Of a stretch of 64,000 bases of DNA, positions 37,585 to 46,527 are shown piece after piece. The notes under the pieces were generated by a model. The model was not told the origin of the DNA, did not search any database, and saw nothing but the letters and a program-made list of their open reading frames with translations. A program made the translations under genes and the position numbers. The stretch's first letter is position 1. Each line of letters opens with the position of its first letter. Source of the stretch: Variovorax ginsengisoli. Lineage in GTDB: Bacteria > Pseudomonadota > Gammaproteobacteria > Burkholderiales > Burkholderiaceae_C. The stretch spans positions 1-64,000 of the forward strand of contig NZ_RCZJ01000007.1 in assembly GCF_006438845.1 (NCBI RefSeq). The letters are read 5' to 3'.

Positions 37585-38551
37585 TCTTCGTTTCCTTGGC
37601 AGCGTGCGCCGCATTGAATCCCTTGGGCAGGCCCGCCTCGGGCGTCATGCCGTACATCGGCTCGCCCGGCAGGCCAGCCATCAGCGGCGCGCGCGCGGCG
37701 ATCAGACGCTCGATGTCGATGCCGGTCCGTACCCCCATGGCCTCGAACATGAAGACCAGGTCTTCGGTGACGACGTTGCCCGACGCACCCGGCGCGTAGG
37801 GGCAACCGCCCAGGCCACCGAGCGAGGCGTCGAAGGTGCGCACGCCCTCTTCGTACGCCGCCAGGCAGTTGGCCAGGCCCAGCCCGCGCGTGTTGTGCAT
37901 GTGGGCGGCGCCGGCGTGTTCGCCGAGCTCCGCGCGCAGGCGGCGGAACAGCCGGCGCACCTGCGCCGGGTTGGCGTAGCCCACGGTGTCCGACAGGCCG
38001 GCTTCGTCGGCGCCGGCCTCGATGCACTGCGCGGCAAGGCGGATGACTTCGTCTTCCGGCACCTCGCCCTGCAGCGTGCAGCCGAAGGCGGTCGACAGGC
38101 CGGCCTCGAAGCCGACGTGCGGCGCGCGCTCGCGACGCAACGCGGCGATGGCGCGCACCTCCTCGACCATCTCCGCGCGCGTCTTGCGCACGTTGGCGAG
38201 CGAATGGGCTTCGCTGGCCGACACCGGCACGGTGAGCTTGTGCACCCCCGCAGCCAGCGCCGCCTCGGCACCGCGCAGGTTGGGCACCAGCGCCATCACG
38301 GTCAGGCCAGGAAGCGTGATGGCGTGCCGCACCACCTCGGCCGCGTCGGCCATCTGCGGCAGCAGACGCGCGGGAACAAAGGACGCGACCTCGATCTCGC
38401 GGATGCCAGCGGCGTAGAGCGCGTCGATCCAGCGCAGCTTGTCGGCGGTGGGCATGGTGGCCTTGAGCGATTGCAGGCCGTCGCGCGGACCGACTTCGCT
38501 GATCAGGATGTCGCCTTGACTCGCGCAGACAGGAGAATCAACAGAGGTCAT
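37577..38551 (-). CDS. Hydroxymethylglutaryl-CoA lyase-like enzyme
   Basis: Cleaves HMG-CoA, or a related hydroxyacyl-CoA, to acetyl-CoA plus a keto acid. The 324-residue TIM barrel has ISEVGPRDGLQ (Arg and Asp metal/substrate residues), IEVASFVPARLLPQM, GLSDTVGYANPAQV, HMHNTRGLGLAN and the active-site cysteine loop GLGGCPYAPGASGN. The ATG directly abuts the left half-site of the candidate IclR operator, which covers the ribosome-binding region. Repression there would block this gene and the CoA-transferase. Confidence 0.9.
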   Translation of the reverse strand: MTSVDSPVCASQGDILISEVGPRDGLQSLKATMPTADKLRWIDALYAAGIREIEVASFVPARLLPQMADAAEVVRHAITLPGLTVMALVPNLRGAEAALAAGVHKLTVPVSASEAHSLANVRKTRAEMVEEVRAIAALRRERAPHVGFEAGLSTAFGCTLQGEVPEDEVIRLAAQCIEAGADEAGLSDTVGYANPAQVRRLFRRLRAELGEHAGAAHMHNTRGLGLANCLAAYEEGVRTFDASLGGLGGCPYAPGASGNVVTEDLVFMFEAMGVRTGIDIERLIAARAPLMAGLPGEPMYGMTPEAGLPKGFNAAHAAKETKNV

Positions 38552-38588
38552 ATTCTTACTAACAGAACGTTATTCTTTCTCATAGAAT
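38552..38588. promoter_or_regulatory. Candidate IclR operator, left copy
   Basis: The half-sites ATTCT (38552), AGAAC (38564), ATTCT (38572) and AGAAT (38584) form two inverted repeats with a 20-base period. The core AGAACGTTATTCT matches the core of the second copy at 39419 (AGAACGATGTTCT) in 10 of 13 positions. It lies in the divergent region between the HMG-CoA-lyase-like gene and the IclR gene. Confidence 0.6.
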
Positions 38589-38634
38589 CATCGCTGCGGG
38601 GCAACGCGTTGTCAACCCGCGTCAAGGAGTCGCC

Positions 38635-39360
38635 ATGCCACGCAAAGCCCAGACCGAATCCCTTGCAGCGTCCGATGCGGCCCCCGGTGGCGCAGCCGCC
38701 GTCGATCGGGCGATCTCGCTGCTGGCCGCGTTTCATTCCGGTGACAGAACTCTCACGTTGGCGACCCTGGCGGAGCGTACGCGGCTCTACAAGAGCACGG
38801 TGCTTCGGCTTCTCGCGTCGTTGGAGCATGGCGGGCTCGTCCAGCGGTTCGAGGACGGTCGCTATGGATTGGGCACGGAGGTGGCGCGCCTGCACGGCAT
38901 CTACGCGGCCTCGTTTTCCCTCGAACACGTCGTGTTGCCGGTGCTGCGTTCGCTCGTGGACGAGACGGGCGAAAGTGCTGCCTATCACGTGCTTCAGGGC
39001 ACCGCGCGGCTCTGCCTGTACCGCGTCGATTCGCCGCAACCGATTCGCGACCACATCCGTGCCGGGGATCTGCTGCCGGCCGGGCGGGGATCCGGCGGGC
39101 GGGTGCTCGCCGCCTTCTCGGGCGCCGAGGTCGCAGGCGATGAGGAGCGCGTCGTGAACGACCGCATCCGCGCTCAGGGCTACTACGCGGCGAGCGGGGA
39201 CCGTTTGCCAGGCGTCGCGGGCATCTCCGCGCCGGTGTTCCGCGGTGACGGGGCGCTGGCCGGTGCGGTCACGCTCACGATGCCCGCCAGCCGGTACACC
39301 GACGCACACATTCCCTCCGTGCTCTCCGCCGCCCGCGTTCTCACAGGACGCGTCGGCTAA
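38635..39360 (+). CDS. IclR-family transcriptional regulator
   Basis: A 241-residue regulator. The winged-helix DNA-binding domain (about 20-85) has AVDRAISLLAAFHSG, LATLAERTRLYKSTVLRLLA and LVQRFEDGRYGLG. The IclR effector domain includes RDHIRAGDLLPAGRGSGGRV and LPGVAGISAPVF. AAGGAG lies upstream of the ATG. Matching operators stand on both sides, so it probably controls both the HMG-CoA-lyase/CoA-transferase pair and the Bug-dehydrogenase operon and its own synthesis. Confidence 0.92.
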   Translation: MPRKAQTESLAASDAAPGGAAAVDRAISLLAAFHSGDRTLTLATLAERTRLYKSTVLRLLASLEHGGLVQRFEDGRYGLGTEVARLHGIYAASFSLEHVVLPVLRSLVDETGESAAYHVLQGTARLCLYRVDSPQPIRDHIRAGDLLPAGRGSGGRVLAAFSGAEVAGDEERVVNDRIRAQGYYAASGDRLPGVAGISAPVFRGDGALAGAVTLTMPASRYTDAHIPSVLSAARVLTGRVG

Positions 39361-39418
39361 GCCCGAGGAAACCCTTGGAAGGCTTGCTTTCAGCTGAGGC
39401 GCGCCTGCATAATTTTAC

Positions 39419-39443
39419 AGAACGATGTTCTATCTTACAGAAC
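39419..39443. promoter_or_regulatory. Candidate IclR operator, right copy
   Basis: AGAAC-GAT-GTTCT at 39419-39431 is a perfect inverted repeat, followed 20 bases downstream of its start by another AGAAC (39439). It lies 30-54 bases before the Bug-protein ATG. Core and 20-base spacing repeat the left copy at 38564-38588. Confidence 0.6.
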
Positions 39444-39472
39444 ACACATCCGAGACATATCCAGGAGTTCGC

Positions 39473-40507
39473 ATGCGCCCGATCCTTTCTTCCTCCACCG
39501 ACGCGATGCTGCCGCCCGATGCAGGCGCGTTGACACGACGCCGCCTGCTCGCGCTCGGCGCAGCGGCCCCGCTGATGTCGCTCGCCGGTCCGGCCGGCGC
39601 GCAGTCCGGCGCCTGGCCCAACCGTCCGGTGAAACTGGTGGTGCCTTTCTCTGCCGGCGGCGCTGCCGACACCTCCGCACGCGCGGTGGGGCAACGGGTC
39701 GGCGACATCCTGGGTCAGTCATTGACCATCGACAACCGCACTGGCGGCAACGCGGTGGTCGCCGCCAACGCCGTGCTGGGCGCCCCCAAGGACGGCTACA
39801 CCTTCATCTGGGACGCGGCCAATCAGCTGACCAACCCCGTGCTGGTAAAGGACCTCCAGATCGACTACCGCACCGCATTCATCCCCGTGACCATGGCCGT
39901 GCGCGCGCCGCAGGCCCTGGTGGTGCGGCACGACTTTCCAGCTCAGACCTTCGACGAGTTCATCGCCGTCGCACGCGCCAAACCCGGCACGATCTCGTGC
40001 GGCACGCCGCCCTCCGGCGCGATGGGCCATCTCGCCGTCGCGCTGCTCCAGCAGCGCGCCGGCATCAAGCTGCTGCATACCCCCTACCGCGGCGGCGCCG
40101 ATGCAGCCCGCGACGTGATGGGCGGACAGATCGACGCGGCACTGATCACCACGTCCACGGCGCGCGGCACGCTGGCTACCGGCAAGACGCGCATGCTTGC
40201 CGTCACCAGCGCGACGCGGGTTCAGGCCTATGCCGACGTGCCGACCATTGCCGAGCGCGGCTTCCCTGGCTACGACATGGACGACTGGTTCGGTCTGTTC
40301 GCCGCCACCGGTACGCCCGAGGGCCCGATCAAGCGCATGGAAGCCGCGGTCGCCCAGGCCGCTCGCGATCCCGCCCTGGCTGCCGCTGTGGCGCCCCAGG
40401 GCTTCGTGCTGGTTGCCAGCAGCTCCCGCGAGTTCTCCCAGTGGCTCAACGGCCAGCGGGAACTGCTGCAGAAGCTGATCCGCGATGCCAACATCTCGAT
40501 CGGCTGA
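39473..40507 (+). CDS. Bug-family (TctC) periplasmic substrate-binding protein
   Basis: A 344-residue binding protein with an export signal containing a twin-arginine-like TRRRLLALGAAAPL. The Bug blocks are WPNRPVKLVVPFSAGG, TIDNRTGGNAVVAAN, GYTFIWDAANQL and LLHTPYRGGADAARDVMGGQ. The ATG has AGGAG five bases upstream. It is the first gene of the operon that follows the right IclR operator, so it probably binds the substrate broken down by the next three enzymes. Confidence 0.92.
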   Translation: MRPILSSSTDAMLPPDAGALTRRRLLALGAAAPLMSLAGPAGAQSGAWPNRPVKLVVPFSAGGAADTSARAVGQRVGDILGQSLTIDNRTGGNAVVAANAVLGAPKDGYTFIWDAANQLTNPVLVKDLQIDYRTAFIPVTMAVRAPQALVVRHDFPAQTFDEFIAVARAKPGTISCGTPPSGAMGHLAVALLQQRAGIKLLHTPYRGGADAARDVMGGQIDAALITTSTARGTLATGKTRMLAVTSATRVQAYADVPTIAERGFPGYDMDDWFGLFAATGTPEGPIKRMEAAVAQAARDPALAAAVAPQGFVLVASSSREFSQWLNGQRELLQKLIRDANISIG

Positions 40508-40528
40508 GGCCGACATCACCCCGCATCC

Positions 40529-41557
40529 ATGTCCGAATCCAAAACCACCCTCCCCACCGCACAGCGCCAGGTCATCTACGCGAAGCGTCCCCACGGCACG
40601 CCCACGCTGGACTGCTTTCGAATTGCCACCGTGCCGCTCGATACACCCAGCGAGGGCCAAGTGCTGGTGCGCAACGACGTCCTGTCGGTCGACCCGTACA
40701 TCCGCATGCGGATGGAGGAAAAAGACTCCTATGCGCCGGTGATGGCCATCGGCGATGTTTTCGTCGGCCGCACCGTCGGGCAGGTAGTGCAGAGCCGCGC
40801 GCCCGGTTTCGCCACGGGCGATTGGGTCGTCGGGCGCCTCGGTTGGCAGGATTTCAGCGTGGCGGCCCCGGCCGACCTGCAGAAGATCGATCTGGCCGCC
40901 GCACCGGCCACAGCCTATCTGGGTGCGTTGGGCTCCACCGGCATCACTGCGTGGGTCGGTCTGATGGAGTTCGGCCGGCCGCAGCGCGGCGAGACCGTGC
41001 TGGTGTCTGCGGCGTCCGGTGCCGTCGGCAGTGTCGTGGGGCAGATTGCGAAGCTGCACGGCTGCCGCGCGGTGGGCGTTGCCGGCGGCGCAGCCAAGTG
41101 CGCACTGGTGCGAGAGGCCTACGGCTTCGACGAGTGCGTCGACTACAAGGCGCCCGATTTCGCCGCCGCGCTAGCACGCGCCGTGCCGAACGGGGTGGAC
41201 GTGTACTTCGACAACGTCGGTGGACCGATCCTCGACACCGTGCTGCCGTTGCTCAACAACTTCTCGCGCATCCCGGTGTGCGGCCTGGTGTCGCAGTACA
41301 ACGCGACCGAGCCGTACGGCGTGAAGAACCTGCGGGAGATCTTCAACCGCCGCGTGACGATGCGCGGCTTCGTGCTGTCCGATCACAAGGCACTCTGGCC
41401 CGAGGCCACGCGCGCACTGGCCGAGGCCTACGCCGCGGGCCGGCTGCACTACCGCGAAACCATCGCCGAGGGTCTGGAGAACGCACCGCAGGCTTTCATC
41501 GACATGCTCGCCGGCGCCAACGTGGGCAAGCAGCTCGTGCGCCTTCGCCCCGACTGA
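40529..41557 (+). CDS. NADP-dependent MDR oxidoreductase (curcumin/prostaglandin reductase type)
   Basis: A 342-residue zinc-free medium-chain dehydrogenase/reductase. It has the family features VLSVDPYIRMRMEE, a nucleotide-binding fold with VLVSAASGAVGSVVGQIAKL, DVYFDNVGGPILD, and the late ITMRGF-like VTMRGFVLSDH. Such enzymes reduce alkenal/one double bonds. It lies 21 bases after the Bug gene and 26 bases before the aldehyde dehydrogenase. Confidence 0.9.
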   Translation: MSESKTTLPTAQRQVIYAKRPHGTPTLDCFRIATVPLDTPSEGQVLVRNDVLSVDPYIRMRMEEKDSYAPVMAIGDVFVGRTVGQVVQSRAPGFATGDWVVGRLGWQDFSVAAPADLQKIDLAAAPATAYLGALGSTGITAWVGLMEFGRPQRGETVLVSAASGAVGSVVGQIAKLHGCRAVGVAGGAAKCALVREAYGFDECVDYKAPDFAAALARAVPNGVDVYFDNVGGPILDTVLPLLNNFSRIPVCGLVSQYNATEPYGVKNLREIFNRRVTMRGFVLSDHKALWPEATRALAEAYAAGRLHYRETIAEGLENAPQAFIDMLAGANVGKQLVRLRPD

Positions 41558-41583
41558 ACGCCCCTCACCTGACGAACGATTCC

Positions 41584-43032
41584 ATGCATCACGCACGCTC
41601 CCACGTGGCCGGCCGCTGGTACGAAAGCGCCGGCCTCACCCGCCAACCCATCTTCAGCCCGGCGACCGGGCAATCCATCGGCGAGGTCGAACTGATCGAC
41701 GCCGCCGGGCTCGACGCCGCGCTCGCGTCCGCGGCCGAAGGCTTCGAAGTCTGGCGCCGCAAGACGGGGTACGAACGCGCGGCGCTGATGCGGGAAGCGG
41801 TCGCGATCCTGCGCTCGCGAAAAGGCGACATCGCGCGGCTCATGACGCTCGAGCAGGGCAAGCCGCTGGCGGATGCGGCGGGCGAGATCGCCACCTCGGC
41901 CGACAACATCGAATGGATGGCCGAGGAAGCCACGCGCGCCTACGGGCGACTGCTCGTGCCGCGCACGACAGGCATCGCGCAGACCGTGCGGCGCGAGCCG
42001 ATCGGGCCGGTCGCGGCCTTCTGCCCGTGGAACTTTCCCGCGCTGACGCCGGCACGCAAGATCGCCGGCGCCTTGGCGGCGGGTTGCTCGCTCATCCTCA
42101 AGCCTTCTGAAGAAACACCGCTGACCGCGGCCGAGGTGGTGCGCGCGTTCCTGGACGCCGGCCTGCCGCCTCACGTGCTCAATCTGGTCTACGGTGCACC
42201 GCGGCAGGTGTCCGAACATCTCATCGGCGCGGAGGCCATCCGAAAGATCTCCTTCACCGGATCCACCGCCGTCGGCAAGCAACTGCTCGGCCTGGCCGCA
42301 CAAGGCGTCAAGCGGGCCACGATGGAGCTCGGCGGCCATGCGCCGGTGATCGTCTTCGACGACGTCGATCCGGTTCAGGCCGCCCGGCAGGCTGTGGCCG
42401 CCAAGTTCCGCAATGCCGGGCAGGTGTGCACCAGCCCGACGCGCTTCTATGTCCAACGGGGCATCTACGCCCGGTTCGTCGACGCCTTCGCCGAAGCGGC
42501 TTCGACGCTGCGCGTGGGCGACGGGCTGTCGCCAGACACGCAGATGGGTCCGCTGGCCAACGAGCGCCGCCTCGAGGCCATGGTGTCGCTCACCGCCGCC
42601 ACCCGCGCCGACGGCGGGCGGCTGGTGTGCGGTGGCACGCCCCTCGAAGGCGCCGGCTACTTCTTCCCGCCCACCGTCTTCGCCGACGTGCCGGACAGCG
42701 CCCGGATCATGAACGAGGAACCCTTCGGGCCCATCGTGCCGATCGCGCCCTTCGACCAGGTCGACGAGGCGATCCGCCGGGCGAACCGGCTGCCCTACGG
42801 CCTCGCCGCGTACGCCATGACGCGCTCGCTGAGCCGCGCGTCGCTCGCGAGCGAGGCGCTCGAAGCGGGCATGGTCTGCATCAACCACTTCACTGTATCG
42901 ACGCCCTCCTCGCCCTTCGGCGGCGTGAAGGAAAGTGGCTATGGCTCCGAAGGTGGCGTGGAAGGCCTCGACGCCTACCTCGTCACCAAGTCCGTGACCC
43001 AACGCAGCACCGGCGCGGACCTGGAAGCATGA
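41584..43032 (+). CDS. NAD(P)-dependent aldehyde dehydrogenase, succinate-semialdehyde type
   Basis: A 482-residue aldehyde dehydrogenase. The cofactor-binding segment is FCPWNFPALTPARKIAGALA, FTGSTAVGKQLL follows, the catalytic Glu is in MELGGHAP, and the nucleophilic Cys is in NAGQVCTSPTRF. The C-terminal FGGVKESGYGSEGGVEGLDAYL is typical of succinate-semialdehyde dehydrogenases. It is a likely partner of the iron alcohol dehydrogenase that overlaps its stop (ATGA), together oxidising a hydroxyacid to a diacid. The exact substrate is inferred. Confidence 0.88.
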   Translation: MHHARSHVAGRWYESAGLTRQPIFSPATGQSIGEVELIDAAGLDAALASAAEGFEVWRRKTGYERAALMREAVAILRSRKGDIARLMTLEQGKPLADAAGEIATSADNIEWMAEEATRAYGRLLVPRTTGIAQTVRREPIGPVAAFCPWNFPALTPARKIAGALAAGCSLILKPSEETPLTAAEVVRAFLDAGLPPHVLNLVYGAPRQVSEHLIGAEAIRKISFTGSTAVGKQLLGLAAQGVKRATMELGGHAPVIVFDDVDPVQAARQAVAAKFRNAGQVCTSPTRFYVQRGIYARFVDAFAEAASTLRVGDGLSPDTQMGPLANERRLEAMVSLTAATRADGGRLVCGGTPLEGAGYFFPPTVFADVPDSARIMNEEPFGPIVPIAPFDQVDEAIRRANRLPYGLAAYAMTRSLSRASLASEALEAGMVCINHFTVSTPSSPFGGVKESGYGSEGGVEGLDAYLVTKSVTQRSTGADLEA

Positions 43033-44144
43033 GCGTCCTTCAATTCCTCACCACCGTGCACTTCGGCCACGGGATGCGCAGCGTGCTGCCGAAACTGCTT
43101 GCCGATTCGCGCGTGTCGAGGCCGCTGTTCGTCACCGACAAGGGCGTGATCCGCGCCGGCGTCTTCGCGCACGCCGTGGAGGCGATGCCGGGCGCCGAAA
43201 CCATGCCGCTCTTCGACGATACGCCGATCAACCCGACCGAGGCCGCCGCGGCGGCAGGCGCGGCGCTGTACCGCGCCGAAGCGTGCGACGGGGTGGTGGG
43301 CGTGGGCGGCGGCGCGGCGCTCGACCTTGCCAAGGCCATCGCCGTGCTCGCCACGCACCCGCCGCCGCTGTGGAACTACAGCAACCGACATGCGAATCCG
43401 CTGCCCATCGACCGTGCGCCGCCGGTGCTGCTGACTCCTACGACCGCCGGCACCGGCAGCGAAGTCGGCCGCTCGGCGGTGATCGTGTTCGACAACGGCA
43501 TCAAGGCCGGCGTGCGCTGCCCCGACCTGGTGACCGCCGCGATCTGCGACCCCGAACTGACCTTCGGACTGCCACCCTCGATCACCGCGTCGACCGGCAT
43601 GGATGCGTTGTCCCATTGCATCGAGACCTACTGCTCGCCGGTGATCAATCCACCGGCCGACGCAATTTCGCTCGACGGCATGCAGCGCATCTTCGCGAGC
43701 CTGGAGCGCGCGGTGACCCACGGTACCGACGCGCAGGCGCGCTTCGACATGATGATGGGATCGCTCGAGGGCGCCATCAGCTTCCAGAAAGGCATGGGCG
43801 CAGTGCACGCGCTGGCGCACCCGCTGGGCGCACGCGGCTTCCATCACGGGACGCTCAATGCGGTGCTCCTGCCCCACGTGCTGTCCGTCAACCGCGAATG
43901 GCTCGGGGCGAAGTGGGACACCATTCGAAGCCAGGCCGGCTGGGCCGAAGGCGCCGACCCCGCGCGCGAACTCGCAGCGTTGAACGCACGCATCGGCCTG
44001 CCGGCGCGTCTGCGCGACATCGGCGTGGTCGAGGCTGATCTGGCGGTCGTGGCAGGGGAAGCCGTCGCCGACAACGCACACAAGACGAACCCTCGCCCCC
44101 TCGTGGAACAGGATTACTTTGAGCTGCTCAAGGCGGCTTATTGA
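43029..44144 (+). CDS. Iron-containing alcohol dehydrogenase
   Basis: A 371-residue group III alcohol dehydrogenase. The cofactor region is GVVGVGGGAALDLAKAIAV, with PTTAGTGSEVG. Metal-binding residues are the Asp in CDPELT and the His residues in MDALSHCIE, GAVHALAHPLG and FHHGTLNAV. Family members include 4-hydroxybutyrate dehydrogenase and maleylacetate reductase. Next to a succinate-semialdehyde-type dehydrogenase, 4-hydroxybutyrate or a similar omega-hydroxyacid is the best guess. Confidence 0.88.
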   Translation: MSVLQFLTTVHFGHGMRSVLPKLLADSRVSRPLFVTDKGVIRAGVFAHAVEAMPGAETMPLFDDTPINPTEAAAAAGAALYRAEACDGVVGVGGGAALDLAKAIAVLATHPPPLWNYSNRHANPLPIDRAPPVLLTPTTAGTGSEVGRSAVIVFDNGIKAGVRCPDLVTAAICDPELTFGLPPSITASTGMDALSHCIETYCSPVINPPADAISLDGMQRIFASLERAVTHGTDAQARFDMMMGSLEGAISFQKGMGAVHALAHPLGARGFHHGTLNAVLLPHVLSVNREWLGAKWDTIRSQAGWAEGADPARELAALNARIGLPARLRDIGVVEADLAVVAGEAVADNAHKTNPRPLVEQDYFELLKAAY

Positions 44145-44283
44145 AGGTTTTCCGAACCGATTACCCTCAAAAAAGTATCTGATCAATGCCTCACGGCGTG
44201 CGTAATGCCGGCGAGCGAGTCCTCTACAGTGTGGGAACGCGGTCCGCAGCGACCGCCCGTACACCGCTATTCACGAGGTTTCC

Positions 44284-46458
44284 ATGACCGATCGCACCAC
44301 CGTCCACGGCCTCCAGGTCGCCAACGAACTCCACCGCTTCATCGAAGACGAGGTGCTGCCTGCCACCGGCGTGGACAGCGCCAGCTTCTGGAAGGGCTTC
44401 GACGCCATCGTGAGCGACCTGGCGCCCAAGAACATCGCGTTGCTGGCCGAACGCGACCGCCTGCAGACCGAAATGGACACGTGGCACAAGGCCAACCCCG
44501 GCCCCATCGCGGACATGCCGGCCTACCGTGCCTTCCTCGAGAAGATCGGCTACCTGCTGCCGCAGCCCAAGGACGTGAAGACCACCACGTCGAACGTCGA
44601 CGCCGAGCTCGCGCTGCAGGCCGGCCCGCAGCTGGTGGTGCCGATCCTGAACGCCCGCTACGCGCTCAACGCCGCCAACGCCCGCTGGGGTTCGCTGTAC
44701 GACGCGCTCTACGGCACCGACGCCATCCCCGAGACCGACGGCGCCGAAAAGGGCAAGGGCTACAACCCGGTGCGCGGCGCCAAGGTAATCGCCTTCGCGC
44801 GCAACGTGCTCGACCAGGCGGCACCGCTGACCAACGGCTCGCACAAGGATGCGACCGGCTACCGCGTGAAGGACGGCCAGCTGGTCGTCACGCTGCACAG
44901 CAGCGACACCGCGCTGCAGAACCCGGCCGCCTTCGTCGGCTACCAGGGCGACGCAGCGGCACCGTCGTCGGTGCTGCTCAAGCACAACGGCATCCACATC
45001 GACATCCAGATCGACCGCTCCACCGTCATCGGCAAGACCGACCCGGCCGGCATCAGCGACGTGGTGATGGAAGCCGCGCTCTCGACCATCCTCGACCTCG
45101 AAGACTCGGTGGCGGTGGTCGATGCGGCCGACAAGGTGCTTGCCTATTCCAACTGGCTCGGCATCGTCGAAGGCTCGCTCACCGAAGAAGTCGCCAAGGG
45201 CGGCAAGACCTTCACCCGTGGGCTGAACCCCGACCGTGAATACACCGGCGCCGACGGGAAGCCGCTGAAGCTGCATGGCCGCTCGCTCATGTTCCTGCGC
45301 AACGTGGGCCACCTGATGACCAACCCGGCCATCCTGTACACGGGCGGCAAGGAAATCCCCGAAGGCATCCTCGATGCGGTCGTGACCACCACCATCGCCA
45401 CCATCGACCTGAAGCGAAAGGGCAACTCGCGCACTGGCAGCATCTACATCGTGAAGCCGAAGATGCACGGCCCGGCCGAAGTGGCCTTCGCGAGCGAACT
45501 GTTCGGCCGTGTCGAGCAACTGCTCGGCCTGCCCGCCAACACCGTGAAGCTCGGCATCATGGACGAGGAGCGCCGCACCAGCGTCAACCTCAAGGCCTGC
45601 ATCGCCGAAGCCGCCGCGCGCGTGGCCTTCATCAACACCGGCTTCCTCGACCGCACCGGCGACGAGATGCACACCGCCATGCAAGCCGGCGCGATGCTGC
45701 GCAAGGGCGACATGAAGGCGACGCCGTGGATCGCCGCCTACGAGCGCAACAACGTGCTCACCGGACTCGCGTGCGGCCTGCGCGGCAAGGCGCAGATCGG
45801 CAAGGGCATGTGGGCCATGCCCGACCTGATGGCCGACATGCTCAAGCAGAAGATCGGCCACCCCAAGGCCGGCGCCAACACCGCCTGGGTGCCCTCGCCC
45901 ACCGCCGCCACGCTGCATGCGCTGCACTACCACCAGGTGAGCGTGGCGGACGTGCAGAAGGAGCTGGAGAAGATCGACGCCAACGCCGAGCGCGACAACA
46001 TCCTGAACGACCTGCTGCAGGTGCCCGTGGCGCCGAAGCCGGTGTGGAGCGACGAAGACAAGCAGCAGGAGCTCGACAACAACGTGCAGGGCATCCTGGG
46101 CTACGTGGTGCGCTGGATCGACCAGGGCGTCGGCTGCTCGAAGGTGCCCGACATCCACAACGTCGGTCTGATGGAAGACCGCGCCACGCTGCGCATCAGC
46201 AGCCAGCACATCGCCAACTGGCTGCTGCACGGCATCGTGACGAAGGAACAGGTGAACGCCACCTTCGAACGCATGGCCGCGGTGGTCGACGGGCAGAACG
46301 CCGGCGACACGCTGTACCAGCCGATGGCCGGGCACTTCAAGACCTCGGCGGCCTACCAAGCCGCACAGGACCTCGTGTTCAAGGGCGTCGAGCAACCCAG
46401 CGGGTATACCGAGCCGCTGCTGCACGCTTGGCGGCTGAAGGTGAAGGGCGAGGCCTGA
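44284..46458 (+). CDS. glcB: Malate synthase G
   Basis: Condenses glyoxylate with acetyl-CoA to give malate, the second step of the glyoxylate shunt and of glycolate use. The 724-residue single-chain form G protein has [20 protein letters not shown], the active-site region [57 protein letters not shown] and the C-terminal [18 protein letters not shown]. The 139 bases upstream hold no recognisable gene. A glyoxylate reductase gene converges on it. Confidence 0.97.
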   Translation: MTDRTTVHGLQVANELHRFIEDEVLPATGVDSASFWKGFDAIVSDLAPKNIALLAERDRLQTEMDTWHKANPGPIADMPAYRAFLEKIGYLLPQPKDVKTTTSNVDAELALQAGPQLVVPILNARYALNAANARWGSLYDALYGTDAIPETDGAEKGKGYNPVRGAKVIAFARNVLDQAAPLTNGSHKDATGYRVKDGQLVVTLHSSDTALQNPAAFVGYQGDAAAPSSVLLKHNGIHIDIQIDRSTVIGKTDPAGISDVVMEAALSTILDLEDSVAVVDAADKVLAYSNWLGIVEGSLTEEVAKGGKTFTRGLNPDREYTGADGKPLKLHGRSLMFLRNVGHLMTNPAILYTGGKEIPEGILDAVVTTTIATIDLKRKGNSRTGSIYIVKPKMHGPAEVAFASELFGRVEQLLGLPANTVKLGIMDEERRTSVNLKACIAEAAARVAFINTGFLDRTGDEMHTAMQAGAMLRKGDMKATPWIAAYERNNVLTGLACGLRGKAQIGKGMWAMPDLMADMLKQKIGHPKAGANTAWVPSPTAATLHALHYHQVSVADVQKELEKIDANAERDNILNDLLQVPVAPKPVWSDEDKQQELDNNVQGILGYVVRWIDQGVGCSKVPDIHNVGLMEDRATLRISSQHIANWLLHGIVTKEQVNATFERMAAVVDGQNAGDTLYQPMAGHFKTSAAYQAAQDLVFKGVEQPSGYTEPLLHAWRLKVKGEA

Positions 46459-46482
46459 TTCGTCGCGCCCCCATCGGTCGAG

Positions 46483-46510
46483 AAAAAGGCACCCGCGGGT
46501 GCCTTTTTTT
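46483..46510. terminator. Bidirectional intrinsic terminator after glcB
   Basis: AAAAAGGCACCC-GC-GGGTGCCTTTTTTT, a perfect stem with A and T runs on either side. It serves glcB on the plus strand and the convergent hydroxyacid dehydrogenase on the minus strand. Confidence 0.92.
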
Positions 46511-46527
46511 GTCTGTCGTGCGCAGGT

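Noticed and set aside
39997..41583. Long open extension upstream of the aldehyde dehydrogenase
   Set aside because: It overlaps the Bug and MDR genes in a different frame; the true start at 41584 gives the normal family length.
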